A stretch of 64,000 bases of DNA from Acidiluteibacter sp963716125 (GTDB lineage Bacteria; Bacteroidota; Bacteroidia; Flavobacteriales_E; Vicingaceae). Location of the stretch: contig OY970294.1 of assembly GCA_963716125.1 (NCBI GenBank), positions 1,984,001 to 2,048,000 on the forward strand. The letters run 5' to 3'. Below the pieces are notes generated by a model that was not told the origin of the DNA, did no database searches, and was given only the letters and a program-made list of their open reading frames with translations. How positions within the stretch are numbered: position 1 is the first letter of the stretch; each line of letters opens with the position of its first letter. Below, in pieces: positions 55,576-63,111 of this stretch. A program made the translations under genes and the position numbers.

Positions 55576-56264
55576 ATTTCCTTTAATTCACTTTGAAATA
55601 CTATATCTCTAATTAATTCTCTTCTAAAAGCAATAGCATTTTGGAATTCCAAACTATTTAAAAAGGTATAGTCTGTATTATTATAATCTAAAATATTAGA
55701 GTTATTAGAAAATTTTAGAAAAGAAATGTGTTTCCTGAAAAATGGAAAGTAATCATTTAAACAAGATTCTCTGGAAATAATTTCCTCTTCTTTATAATCT
55801 TTGACTAATTCATCCCAGTTTTGCAAAAGCTCTCTCAATTCAACGTTTGATATAATTTCAAACGAAGAAGTATTGGTTAAAGAATTAATTGTAGATTGCT
55901 GTGGGTTGAATGTCCAATAATTAAAAGTTTCTGAAATATAAAATGATAAAGAATCTTTATTAATTGTTTTAATGTCTATTGGTGTTGAATTCAAGATTTT
56001 TGTGGCATTGTTGAACACTTTAAAATGATAAAAAGTAACTGTATCTAATTGCTTTCTATTTAAAATAAATTCTTTATTAATGTTTTTAATGTAATTTGCT
56101 TCTTTTTTCCTTTCAATTCGGTCATTATTCCAATTATTTACCTGTAAAGCCAAAAGAATACCAATCATAACAAGTACAATTTCTCCAACAGCATATTTAA
56201 GATACTTTCCAGTTTTGCCTTCTGAAAGTTGGTTTTGTCTAATTTTTCTAAAGAATTTTATCAT
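55563..56264 (-). pseudogene. DUF6090 family membrane protein, interrupted by IS1595
   Basis: From ATG 56264 the frame has FFRKIRQNQLSEGKTGKYLKYAVGEIVLVMIGILLALQVNNWN, the hallmark start of DUF6090 with one membrane helix, then a helical extracytoplasmic part. The last codons before the stop at 55563 (MALV) come from the insertion sequence; the true gene ends at 54441 beyond IS1595. Loss of about 20 terminal residues may not abolish function. It is the gene of the second cassette-like unit. Confidence 0.85.
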
Positions 56265-56330
56265 TGGTTATCGGTTGGTCATAATTCTGACTAACGCCTT
56301 TTTTTTTACTCATTATTAAGTAATTGAAAA

Positions 56331-57671
56331 TCAGACATCAGCTGGATTTATGTCAAATTTAGCGATTTGTTTTCTAATTTTTTTAATCAATCCAAGCTTT
56401 CTTTTTTCATCTCTGTACATATAAATGGATGGAGGGTTGTAAGGTTGTTTTTTAGTAATCATATTCCAAATGATTACTGCAAGTTTTCTGGCAGTTGCAG
56501 AAACCGCAGCCTGTCTTCCTCTTCTATAGGCAACTCTCTTGAAAAAGTCAGAGAGATGGGTTTCTTTTAAATTGCCAATTGCATTTGCGGCTTGCCGCAA
56601 AGCAATTTTTAATCTATTGCTGCCTTTTGGTAGCTTATTGCTTAAAATTTTTCCACCTGATACTTTATTATTAGGAGCAAGTCTTAACCAAGAGGTAAAG
56701 TGCTTTGCAGTTTGAAACTTACTAAAACCTGCAAATCCAATCTCACTCATAATACTCAGAACTGTCGCATGACTCACGCCCTCAATGGCCATAAAGTCAA
56801 CACCATCAAAATATTGATAGGCTTTTTTAGCAAAGTCTTTTACTTCATGAGCATTTTTATTTTTTCTTTTGTATGGATTAGAGTTGAACTTTAATTTTTT
56901 CTTTTCTGGATGTTTATTTAAAAAAAGCTTTAGTGCTTTTTCAATTTCCTTATCGCAACAAATTAATTGCTTTTGCAGAAAGATAAAAGCTTCATACTCT
57001 TGTTTTAGACCAAACAAAAAGTCTTGCCTATTATTTCCATGTAGCGCTTTTTCAATCTCTTGTTCAGATTTTCGGCAGTTATAGCGCCTGTTTTTGGCTA
57101 ATTCAGATGGCTCTAAATTTCCTTTGCAGATTTCATCAATTATTTTCAGTCCTGTTAAACCACAAACATCTTTAACGACTACATCAAGTCTGAAATTTAA
57201 GAGCTTAAGAAATTTTTGCATTCTTCTTGATGTTCCTGCAATTTGTCTAATAATGTTACTTCTTTGTCTGTAATAAGTCCTGATTATTTCTGTTTCATGA
57301 TCTGGCAAAAAACTGCTAGAAAGTAATCCGAGAGAATGCAGTTGCTGAATCCATCGAGCATCTTTTACATCTGTTTTTTTGCCTTTTGCATTTTTGGTAA
57401 ACTTTCCATTGACAAGAATTACCTCAAAGTCAAACTTTATGAGTTCTGTAAAGAGATTTTGCCAATAATCACCTGTAGATTCAAGAGCAACAGTTGTTAC
57501 TCCAAACTTGTGGAGATAATTACAAATAGCTGTCAGATCTTCTGCATAAACCCCAAATTCTTCGATTTCATTATCGGCTTGTCCAACAGCAACAAAATGA
57601 GATCTACTTCCAATATCAATCCCTGCAGCATTGGGATTAATGATGTTCATTTCAATTTTTCCTTTTTCCAT
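56331..57671 (-). CDS. IS110 family transposase
   Basis: The 446-residue protein has the DEDD RuvC-like domain with AGIDIGSRSHFVAV (Asp), VALESTGDYW (Glu) and KTDVKDARWIQQLH (two Asp), a coiled-coil middle with Lys-rich stretch, and the C-terminal transposase_20 domain with MAIEGVSHATVLSIMSEIG, WLRLAPNNKVSGGK (catalytic-type Ser) and RRGRQAAVSATARK. IS110 enzymes use a bridge RNA from the element's own noncoding end. It is intact. It lies in the upstream part of the DUF6090 unit. Confidence 0.93.
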   Translation of the reverse strand: MEKGKIEMNIINPNAAGIDIGSRSHFVAVGQADNEIEEFGVYAEDLTAICNYLHKFGVTTVALESTGDYWQNLFTELIKFDFEVILVNGKFTKNAKGKKTDVKDARWIQQLHSLGLLSSSFLPDHETEIIRTYYRQRSNIIRQIAGTSRRMQKFLKLLNFRLDVVVKDVCGLTGLKIIDEICKGNLEPSELAKNRRYNCRKSEQEIEKALHGNNRQDFLFGLKQEYEAFIFLQKQLICCDKEIEKALKLFLNKHPEKKKLKFNSNPYKRKNKNAHEVKDFAKKAYQYFDGVDFMAIEGVSHATVLSIMSEIGFAGFSKFQTAKHFTSWLRLAPNNKVSGGKILSNKLPKGSNRLKIALRQAANAIGNLKETHLSDFFKRVAYRRGRQAAVSATARKLAVIIWNMITKKQPYNPPSIYMYRDEKRKLGLIKKIRKQIAKFDINPADV

Positions 57672-57815
57672 GGTTAAAAAAGTTTTAAAGATTAATAAAA
57701 ATGACTCTAAGGAAATGTAACTTTGGATTGAAAATTATTCTGAACGGGGTCTTCACTAAATGAGCCACCACTGAAATTATCATCAAAGTCCCGAGTCTAA
57801 GTCGGGACTTTTTTT
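57672..57815. ncRNA. IS110 noncoding end, candidate bridge RNA region
   Basis: Upstream of the IS110 transposase start lies noncoding sequence of about 145 bp that ends in the hairpin AAGTCCCGA/TCGGGACTT (57786-57810) with a T-run on the plus strand. In IS110 elements the noncoding end next to the transposase start encodes the bridge RNA. The loops cannot be assigned from a single copy. Confidence 0.4.
57786..57815 (+). terminator. Intrinsic terminator-like hairpin
   Basis: AAGTCCCGA at 57786-57794 pairs with TCGGGACTT at 57802-57810 and is followed by TTTTT. It may end a plus-strand transcript from the IS110 noncoding region or mark the element edge. Confidence 0.6.
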
Positions 57816-57961
57816 ACATTCCAAGCTAGAATGAACGCACGGGCTTCCCGAAGCAAATCAGGAGCCCCACTTTAAAAAACAGCCTTACAAAGAGTCAAAT
57901 CGAAGTTCCGAAAAAATTGGCGTTAGCGATAGAAATTAATTGAGATTTTGATGTGGGTAAT

Positions 57962-58101
57962 GAAGCACAACGGTTTTGTGTATGATTAGTTGCGTGATTA
58001 AGCACGGAATTTAGTAAATAATAACCGAATAGAAAGTCCGCGAGGATTTTCGTAAGTAGACGATAACCAAGCAATTAATTATACGCGGTGTGTGGCTAGT
58101 G
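57962..58101. repeat. attC-like inverted-repeat element S2
   Basis: It begins GAAGCACAACGGTTTTGTGT ATGATTAGTTGCGTG and ends AATTATACGCGGTGTGTGG. AAGCAC at 57963-57968 is the complement of GTGCTT at 54427-54432, the other end of the DUF6090 unit. TGTGGCTAGTGC at 58091-58102 starts the next unit. Arms are less perfect than in S1 and S4. Confidence 0.55.
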
Positions 58102-58102
58102 C

Positions 58103-58438
58103 TTACTTTTTCAGTTCGCTAATTTCTTTTTTAAGTTCAGGAAGTTCCTTGATAATTATAGTCCAAATTACTTCATCCGAAATACTGTCATATTCGTGAG
58201 CGATTCGATTCCTCGTTCCGATTATTTTTTGAGCATTTTTAATTTCAATTTCAGAATTTTTATATTTTAAAATCCTGTTAATCGCTTCTCCAATTATTTC
58301 TATATTTCGTTCTACTGCCTTTTTTGTTTTTAAATCTTTTTGATACACGAAAAAGTCACGTTGTTCGGGTAAGAAGTCAAAAATTTCATCAATAGACCTT
58401 TCAACGTCTTCAAGCCAAGAGTTAATTCTATTGTCCAT
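58103..58438 (-). CDS. HEPN-domain protein (DUF86), HepT-like toxin
   Basis: The 111-residue protein has FLPEQRDFFVYQKDLKTKKAVERN, EIIGEAINRILKY and the HEPN RNase motif RxxxxxH as RNRIAHEYDSI (about residues 71-81). With the MNT protein upstream, whose gene it overlaps by 11 bp, it forms a HEPN/MNT toxin-antitoxin pair, in which the HEPN RNase is kept inactive by nucleotidylation. The stop lies at the left edge of the unit. Confidence 0.9.
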   Translation of the reverse strand: MDNRINSWLEDVERSIDEIFDFLPEQRDFFVYQKDLKTKKAVERNIEIIGEAINRILKYKNSEIEIKNAQKIIGTRNRIAHEYDSISDEVIWTIIIKELPELKKEISELKK

Positions 58439-58730
58439 AAATCAACACTTTGGTTTCATCAAGCTCTTTTCTGAAATACTTGTTTTTAATAGCTCTGTAT
58501 TCAATTAGGTCAATTTGACGTTTTAATAACTTTTCCAATTTATCTTTTAATTGAAAGTATAAGTTCGTGTATTCAAACGGGTCATTTTCATCAAAGTCCA
58601 CGACAAAATCGATATCAGATTCATCGCTAAAATCATCTCTAGTTATTGAACCAAAAGCAGAGAATGTCCGAACTTTGTATTGTTCGCAAAGCTTTTTAAT
58701 CCGATTTATATTTTTGTCGTTAATTTTCAT
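58428..58730 (-). CDS. Minimal nucleotidyltransferase (MNT/MntA-like antitoxin)
   Basis: The 100-residue protein has the nucleotidyltransferase motif FSAFGSITRDDFSDESDIDFVVDF, GSx10DxD with the metal Asp pair, and KLLKRQIDLIEYRAI. MntA-type enzymes add AMP to the HEPN toxin and neutralise it. It overlaps the HEPN gene by 11 bp. The pair is the gene content of the third cassette-like unit. Confidence 0.92.
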   Translation of the reverse strand: MKINDKNINRIKKLCEQYKVRTFSAFGSITRDDFSDESDIDFVVDFDENDPFEYTNLYFQLKDKLEKLLKRQIDLIEYRAIKNKYFRKELDETKVLIYGQ

Positions 58731-58782
58731 ATCTCAAAAATAGTCAAATTTCTTGTATGTTCAATTCTGTTTGCGATTTTTC

Positions 58783-58983
58783 TGGCACTAGCCACAACGG
58801 TTAGTATATGAAAAGTAGGCGATTACGAAGCACTAAACTTTCGGTTAAGCACAAGCCGAATTTTTAAATTTTACTTATTATTAATTTTCTCAATAAGCCA
58901 AATTTAAAAATTTGGCGACCTCGAAAAGTGCTGTGAACATTGGGTTAAGCACCAATTGCCCTATTGTTTTTATACGTTGTTGA
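58783..58983. repeat. attC-like inverted-repeat element S3
   Basis: It begins GGCACTAGCCACAACGGTTA GTATATGAAAAGT and ends CTATTGTTTTTATACGTTG. GCACTAGCCACA at 58785-58796 is a 12-bp perfect complement of TGTGGCTAGTGC at 58091-58102, the other end of the HEPN/MNT unit. Long AT stems AAATTTTTAAATT and AATTTAAAAATTT-like sequences lie inside. The IS91-type element enters at its right end. Confidence 0.6.
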
Positions 58984-59068
58984 ACTCAACCTTCGGTGGC
59001 TAAAGTCTACAGTACTTCCAATCGACTTTTTAATTTAACCGTAAGCTAAGCTCATAAAAATTAATATT

Positions 59069-60003
59069 ATGAGCAAAGAAACGAAAAAATACCCATGGTT
59101 AACCACTAAACCCAACTCAGCAAACACTTTAATAGCGCAAGCAGAAATCGAAGTGCCCTATTTTAGAGATCATATGGAGAAGTTTAACGAACAAGTGGTA
59201 TTGCAGAGCTATTCCAGCTCAACAGTATTTAGCTACTCCAGAGCCATCGCACAAATCAGTCTGTATTTTAAAAAAAGTCCACTTCATTTAGAAGCTGATG
59301 AAATCAATCGGTATTTGTTTTTGCTTAGGAGCAAAGATGAAAAAAGTGATACTTATTTCAAATATACCATTTATGGGCTCGGTTTTTCTTTAGACTTTAT
59401 GACTTAGATGATAAAGCACTACGACTGCCTGCGCTAAAAAAAGATCAAAAGCTACCTGTCATTTTTTCACAACAAGAACTACGGCGTTTATTCATCGCTC
59501 TTCAACGACTAAAGCACCGCGTATTGTTTAGTTTGATTTATTCAGCAGGTTTAAGAATAAGTGAGGCCTGCGCTCTCAAGCTATCAGACATTGATTATGA
59601 TCGCAAGCAACTGCATATACGCAACAGCAAAGGCAACAAAAGCCGCTATGTGGTTTTAGGAGACTTAATAGCAAGAGGGTTGAAAAAATTCATCAAAGGA
59701 GCTAAGCCCAAAGAATATGTATTCAATGGCAAAGAAAAGGGAACACCATTAAGCCACGGAAGTGTGCAGCAGAGCTTTAGGTTGGCTATGCAAAAAGCGA
59801 ACATTACTAAGCAAGCAAAGGTGCATAGCCTGCGGCATAGCTTTGCCACTCATTTGTTGGAGCAAGGAGTGGATATTGTAACCATAAAAGAGCAGTTGGG
59901 ACATGCCCGCTTAGAAACCACCTTAATGTATTTACATGTCGCTCAGTTTGAGCGATGTTTGTCACACAGTCCATTAGACAAGCTATACCGGGTTGAAGCC
60001 TAA
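59069..60003 (+). pseudogene. Tyrosine recombinase of the IS91-type element, one frameshift
   Basis: The first part (59069-59407) has the N-terminal SAM-like domain (SYSSSTVFSYSRAIAQISLYF). One missing base near 59375-59380 shifts the frame; the rest gives FFRLYDLDDKALRLPALKK, FSLIYSAGLRISEACALKLSD (catalytic Arg), HSLRHSFATHLLEQG (HxxR), LGHARLETTLMYLHV (His and Tyr nucleophile). Joined length is about 311 residues, close to XerD-type integrases. It probably assists insertion or resolution. The single lesion may be an error or inactivation. Confidence 0.85.
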
Positions 60004-61126
60004 GCAAGAGGTAGCAGAAATTGTCCATCAGTTTGGAGCGGCATACCGCAAAAAGTACAAAGCTAGTCTGCAAGTAAACAAAGCACTAAAAGCCATAGGT
60101 ATGTGCCGAACCGTTGCCCTCGGCGGTCACACCGATGCTTGTAGTAGTTGTGGTATTATCAGCCAAAGGTATAACAGTTGTAGAAACAGACATTGTCCGA
60201 AGTGTCAAGCTACCAACCGAGAAAGATGGATTGCAGCACGGGAGCAAGAATTGCTTCGTGTGCCTTACTACCATATTGTCTTTACGCTATCTCACTGCTT
60301 TAATGAGTTGCTGCCCAAATATGCTAAAGAAATTTATAGCAGCTTGTTTGCCGCTAGTTGGCAAACCATACAAGATTTTGCAGCCAACCCAAAATACCTA
60401 GGTGCAAAAACAGCCATGGTAGCGGTGCTACATACTTGGGGTCAGCAGCTATGGCTACACCCTCATTTGCATTGCATCGTTCCCGGTGGTGGAATTACCC
60501 CAAGTGGTAAATGGAAAAATTGCAAATACAAGAATAAATACCTTTATCCTAAGCGGGCAATGAGTGTAGTGTATAGAGCAAAATTTATGGCTTCGCTGAG
60601 AGAAAAAATAGCAATACCACAGCATGTAGCCAAGGCTGCTTTTGCAACAAAATGGGTCGTTTACGCCAAGCGCCCTTTTGGCAGTCCAAAAACAGTAGTA
60701 GAATATTTAGGAAGATATACCCACAAGGTAGCTATATCTAATCATAGATTACAAAGTGTAAATGAGCAAGAGGTATCCTTTAGTTATAAAGACTATCGAG
60801 ACGGAGCCAATACAAAAAAAGCTACCATTAGTGGAGTTGAGCTTTTACGGCGTTTTGCAGAGCATGTGCTTCCCAATGGTTTTATGCGCATACGGCATTA
60901 TGGTTTTTTGGCGGGCAGAAACAAACCTAAAGAGCTAAATTTAGCCAAGGCTGAATTAGGGCAAAAGGCTTGGGAGAAACTAAAGATAAGTTGGCAGCAA
61001 CTAGCTGAAGAGAAGCTAGGAATAACCGCAAATATTTGTCCTAGTTGTAAAACACCAACCATGGTGTGCATCGCTACACAATTAGCGCCGAGGGCACCAC
61101 CAATGAAAATACAACTTAAATCATGA
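59993..61126 (+). CDS. IS91 family transposase
   Basis: The product of 377 residues begins at TTG 59993 inside the recombinase end, with KPKQEVAEIVHQFG. It has the N-terminal zinc-binding CSSCG ... YNSCRNRHCPKCQ, then the transposase core with LPYYHIVFTLS-like sequence (VPYYHIVFTLSHCFNEL), AVLHTWGQQLWLHPHLHCIVPGGG, VEYLGRYTHKVAISNHRL and a C-terminal CPSC zinc knuckle. This is the Y2/HUH rolling-circle transposase of IS91 elements. It overlaps the recombinase by 11 bp, implying coupled translation. Confidence 0.93.
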   Translation: MKPKQEVAEIVHQFGAAYRKKYKASLQVNKALKAIGMCRTVALGGHTDACSSCGIISQRYNSCRNRHCPKCQATNRERWIAAREQELLRVPYYHIVFTLSHCFNELLPKYAKEIYSSLFAASWQTIQDFAANPKYLGAKTAMVAVLHTWGQQLWLHPHLHCIVPGGGITPSGKWKNCKYKNKYLYPKRAMSVVYRAKFMASLREKIAIPQHVAKAAFATKWVVYAKRPFGSPKTVVEYLGRYTHKVAISNHRLQSVNEQEVSFSYKDYRDGANTKKATISGVELLRRFAEHVLPNGFMRIRHYGFLAGRNKPKELNLAKAELGQKAWEKLKISWQQLAEEKLGITANICPSCKTPTMVCIATQLAPRAPPMKIQLKS

Positions 61127-61185
61127 TTTTCATATCAAAATATACCCTCTCATTTTATCTTGTTTTTTGCAGGACAGGGAAAGCT

Positions 61186-61341
61186 ATGGCTAAACTTGAG
61201 GTAAAAACAAAACATACCGCTAAAACTTCAACTTATTTGAAATTATATCAATTAAATAGACAGAATGCCGATCTTATTCCACTATTTTCTCTTGAAAAAA
61301 AAGCATTACTTCCAATAAAAGACAACAAAAAAGAAACTTGA
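61186..61341 (+). CDS. 51-residue ORF carried by the IS91-type element end, copy 2
   Basis: It begins MAKLEVKTKHTAKTSTYLKL, with LIPLFSLEKKALLPIKDNKKET at the end. It follows the transposase stop by 57 bp. The near-identical ORF at 52507-52662 and the conservation across both copies mean it is part of the element. It may be a small accessory protein or simply lie over the element's end signals. Confidence 0.5.
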   Translation: MAKLEVKTKHTAKTSTYLKLYQLNRQNADLIPLFSLEKKALLPIKDNKKET

Positions 61342-61411
61342 AGATGAGCAGACCTTATTAAATCCCCATAGCAAAAAAGTAAGCAGACCGAAGGGCTGAG
61401 CTCAACACAGG

Positions 61412-61448
61412 CTCTAATGAAGTGCGTCCTCAACGCACTGCATTAGAG
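61412..61448. other. Subterminal hairpin of the IS91-type element right end
   Basis: CTCTAATG-A-AGTGCGT (61412-61427) pairs with ACGCACT-G-CATTAGAG (61433-61448) around CCTCA; the stem is perfect apart from one A/G pair. Hairpins next to an end are typical for rolling-circle element termini. The downstream half is repeated at 61459-61482. Confidence 0.7.
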
Positions 61449-61480
61449 CCTAATTGTTGCACTGCATTAGAGCCTAATTG

Positions 61481-62590
61481 TTAGCGGTTCGTACTTTTCC
61501 CTTTTAATACTTCATTTATCAAATAGTAATAGGCCTTGGGTTGATGATGTTGCATTAATTTTGTTTTATCATAAGGGAATAATTTATGATAATCCGAATC
61601 AGCTTTCAATACATAAATATTTCCTGACTGTACATAATTACTACTATGGTAATATGTAGGACTGATAAATCCTGGTAGCTTTTCTTTAATCTTATTTGAA
61701 ACCATTTTCCCAAAGTATTTTTGATATTTCCGTTGCGCCTTTTTGGATGGATTAGCTACTTTATTGTACAAAGCCTTTCCCATAATTTTTTTGAAAAATG
61801 ATTGATTATCAATCCCTTCTTTAACGGTAACAAAAATGTTGATATCAGGAAAGTCATCTAGTGTTTGAACTGTCAAAAAGCTTTCTGGCACCCAATCGTT
61901 CGGATTTATAACATTATATCCCCAACCGTCTTGTGTTAAGATACTATAATTATTTGCGAAGTATTGGTTGCCAACTTTTGGGCCAGCTGAACTATACGTT
62001 TTAAAGCGAATATCTTGTGGAATAATTCCTTGTTTTTGTAAATTACTAAAGTATGATGTCATTAGGATAGCTATTGCGCCACCCTGACTGTGCCCCGTAA
62101 TATAAATATCTTTAATTCCAGTTTGATAACAAGAATCAATTTTCGGTATTATATCTTGAGATAAAAAAGCCATTGAGGTTAACCAGCCTATATGCACTGC
62201 AGCTTTCGGATTTTCGGATAACTCATATTCAAAAACATTATTCTCCGCAATGGTTAGTTTTCCTTTAGCAGAAACCATAGCTGCATAGGCATTTGCTAAA
62301 AAACTACTTGGGTCTGCGCTTGTGCCTCTAATACTTATCACAGCAATGCTATCAGTGTTAGTCCATAGCTCCCAAACATTATCTAGACCCATAGGTTGAG
62401 AACGATATTTTCTTTCATAGTTAGCAGGATAAGGAATATTCTTCGTTTCAGAGGGATAATAATTCTTGACACTAATGGCAAGCAATTCTTTGTATTCCTG
62501 TGGGTTGAATCCCGCTTTAATTTTTTGTGCGGCTGTTTGATAATAGGTGATAGTAAGTATTATCAAAAGTAAAGCAGGCTTAAATTTCAT
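61481..62590 (-). CDS. Secreted lipase-like alpha/beta hydrolase (class 3 lipase family)
   Basis: The 369-residue protein has a signal peptide (residues 1-21, ending TAAQ), SVKNYYPSETKNIP, AVISIRGTSADPSSFL (oxyanion region) and the nucleophile elbow ITGHSQGGAIAILMTSYF with Ser about 168. Late Asp and His of the triad are likely in WVPES and HH-containing segments. Class 3 lipases cleave ester bonds of glycerides. It is the content of the fourth cassette-like unit, and its stop codon TAA at 61481-61483 falls inside the unit's core CGCTAAC. Confidence 0.85.
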   Translation of the reverse strand: MKFKPALLLIILTITYYQTAAQKIKAGFNPQEYKELLAISVKNYYPSETKNIPYPANYERKYRSQPMGLDNVWELWTNTDSIAVISIRGTSADPSSFLANAYAAMVSAKGKLTIAENNVFEYELSENPKAAVHIGWLTSMAFLSQDIIPKIDSCYQTGIKDIYITGHSQGGAIAILMTSYFSNLQKQGIIPQDIRFKTYSSAGPKVGNQYFANNYSILTQDGWGYNVINPNDWVPESFLTVQTLDDFPDINIFVTVKEGIDNQSFFKKIMGKALYNKVANPSKKAQRKYQKYFGKMVSNKIKEKLPGFISPTYYHSSNYVQSGNIYVLKADSDYHKLFPYDKTKLMQHHQPKAYYYLINEVLKGKSTNR

Positions 62591-62640
62591 AGTTTCGAAA
62601 TTAATATTGTTTTAAATAATTAGTAACAAGTTTGTGTATG

Positions 62641-62773
62641 ACCGCTAACGGTCTTTTATATGAAAAGTAGCGGATTTTATGCACGAACTTTTCGGAAAGA
62701 AAGATACTTAATTAAATGCAAAAACGGTTCAGGTTAGCACCTAAACCGCTATTTTTTATATACGTTGTTACCC
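62641..62773. repeat. attC-like inverted-repeat element S4
   Basis: It begins ACCGCTAACGGTCTTTTATAT GAAAAGTAGCGG and ends CCGCTATTTTTTATATACG TTGTTACCC. Outer arms AACG..TATATGAAAA and TTTTTATATACGTT pair, and AGTAGCGG/CCGCTAT form an inner stem. ACCGCTAAC at 62641-62649 is the 9-bp complement of GTTAGCGGT at 61480-61488, the other end of the lipase unit. This is the cleanest of the four elements. Confidence 0.7.
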
Positions 62774-62893
62774 ACTGGCTTTATTCCGTTCAGCTTGGTT
62801 TTCAGCGTTGGCAAAGACATACTCTTTTGCAATTTTTGGCGTAGTGTTGGCTGGTGCGAATTGCAAATGTGTATGGCTTTTAGCGTTGGCTTT
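62774..62893. other. Unassigned stretch with GCGTTGGC repeats
   Basis: No gene is visible. GCGTTGGCAAAGAC, GTGTTGGCTGGTGCG and GCGTTGGCTTTTT recur within 90 bp, like a mutated recombination site or short tandem motif, next to S4 and before the Cys-rich small gene. Confidence 0.3.
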
Positions 62894-63100
62894 TTAGCAA
62901 CAACTTTTATTTTCTTGAATTGGTGGACAAGGTACAGTTCCATAAGAGCAATAAACACAACAATCTCCATCGTTTGGTTTTAGAACCGTTTTACAATTCT
63001 CGCACTCGTAAAAGAATTGACAAGCGTTTGTTGGCATATCCTCTACTTTTTTATGTCCGCAGTTTGGACAGGTAATTTCTGATTTTAATATAGTTTCCAT
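62894..63100 (-). CDS. Small Cys-rich zinc-ribbon protein (GDCCVYC type)
   Basis: The 68-residue protein has CPNCGHKK, FYECENCKTVLKP and GDCCVYCSYGTVPCPP, with at least nine Cys that could bind zinc or heavy metal. Proteins with GDCCxxCSYG are found beside mercury or metal-detoxification genes. It starts 12 bp after the flavoprotein gene, so the two are likely co-transcribed. Confidence 0.75.
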   Translation of the reverse strand: METILKSEITCPNCGHKKVEDMPTNACQFFYECENCKTVLKPNDGDCCVYCSYGTVPCPPIQENKSCC

Positions 63101-63111
63101 TCAAATTTTTA

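Larger units (their letters stand above)
58983..61482 (+). mobile_element. IS91-type element carrying its own tyrosine recombinase
   Basis: The element of about 2.5 kb holds a tyrosine recombinase, an IS91-family Y2-type transposase overlapping it by 11 bp, and a 51-residue ORF. Its right end has a hairpin (61412-61448) and a tandem doubling of GCACTGCATTAGAGCC TAAT TGTT (61459-61482). No inverted ends or target duplication are seen, as expected for rolling-circle elements. Removing it rejoins TTTTTATACG with TTGTTAGCGG, an intact cassette junction. A solo end lies at 52507. Confidence 0.8.

Noticed and set aside
56288..57930. CTAACGCC / GGCGTTAG as inverted ends of the IS110 element
   Set aside because: IS110 elements lack inverted ends, and the match is only 8 bp; it may instead be an old cassette core, but evidence is too thin.
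61248..61433. Minus-strand 61-codon ORF repeated at 52569-52754
   Set aside because: It is antisense to the element's small ORF and only mirrors the duplicated sequence.
52507..61458. The 273-bp direct repeat as ends of one composite transposon
   Set aside because: Both are right ends in the same orientation and only one has transposase; a solo end from a separate insertion explains them better.
62749..62970. 73-codon minus-strand ORF over S4 and the GCGTTGGC stretch
   Set aside because: It overlaps the Cys-rich gene in another frame and runs into the palindromic element, so it is most likely non-coding.
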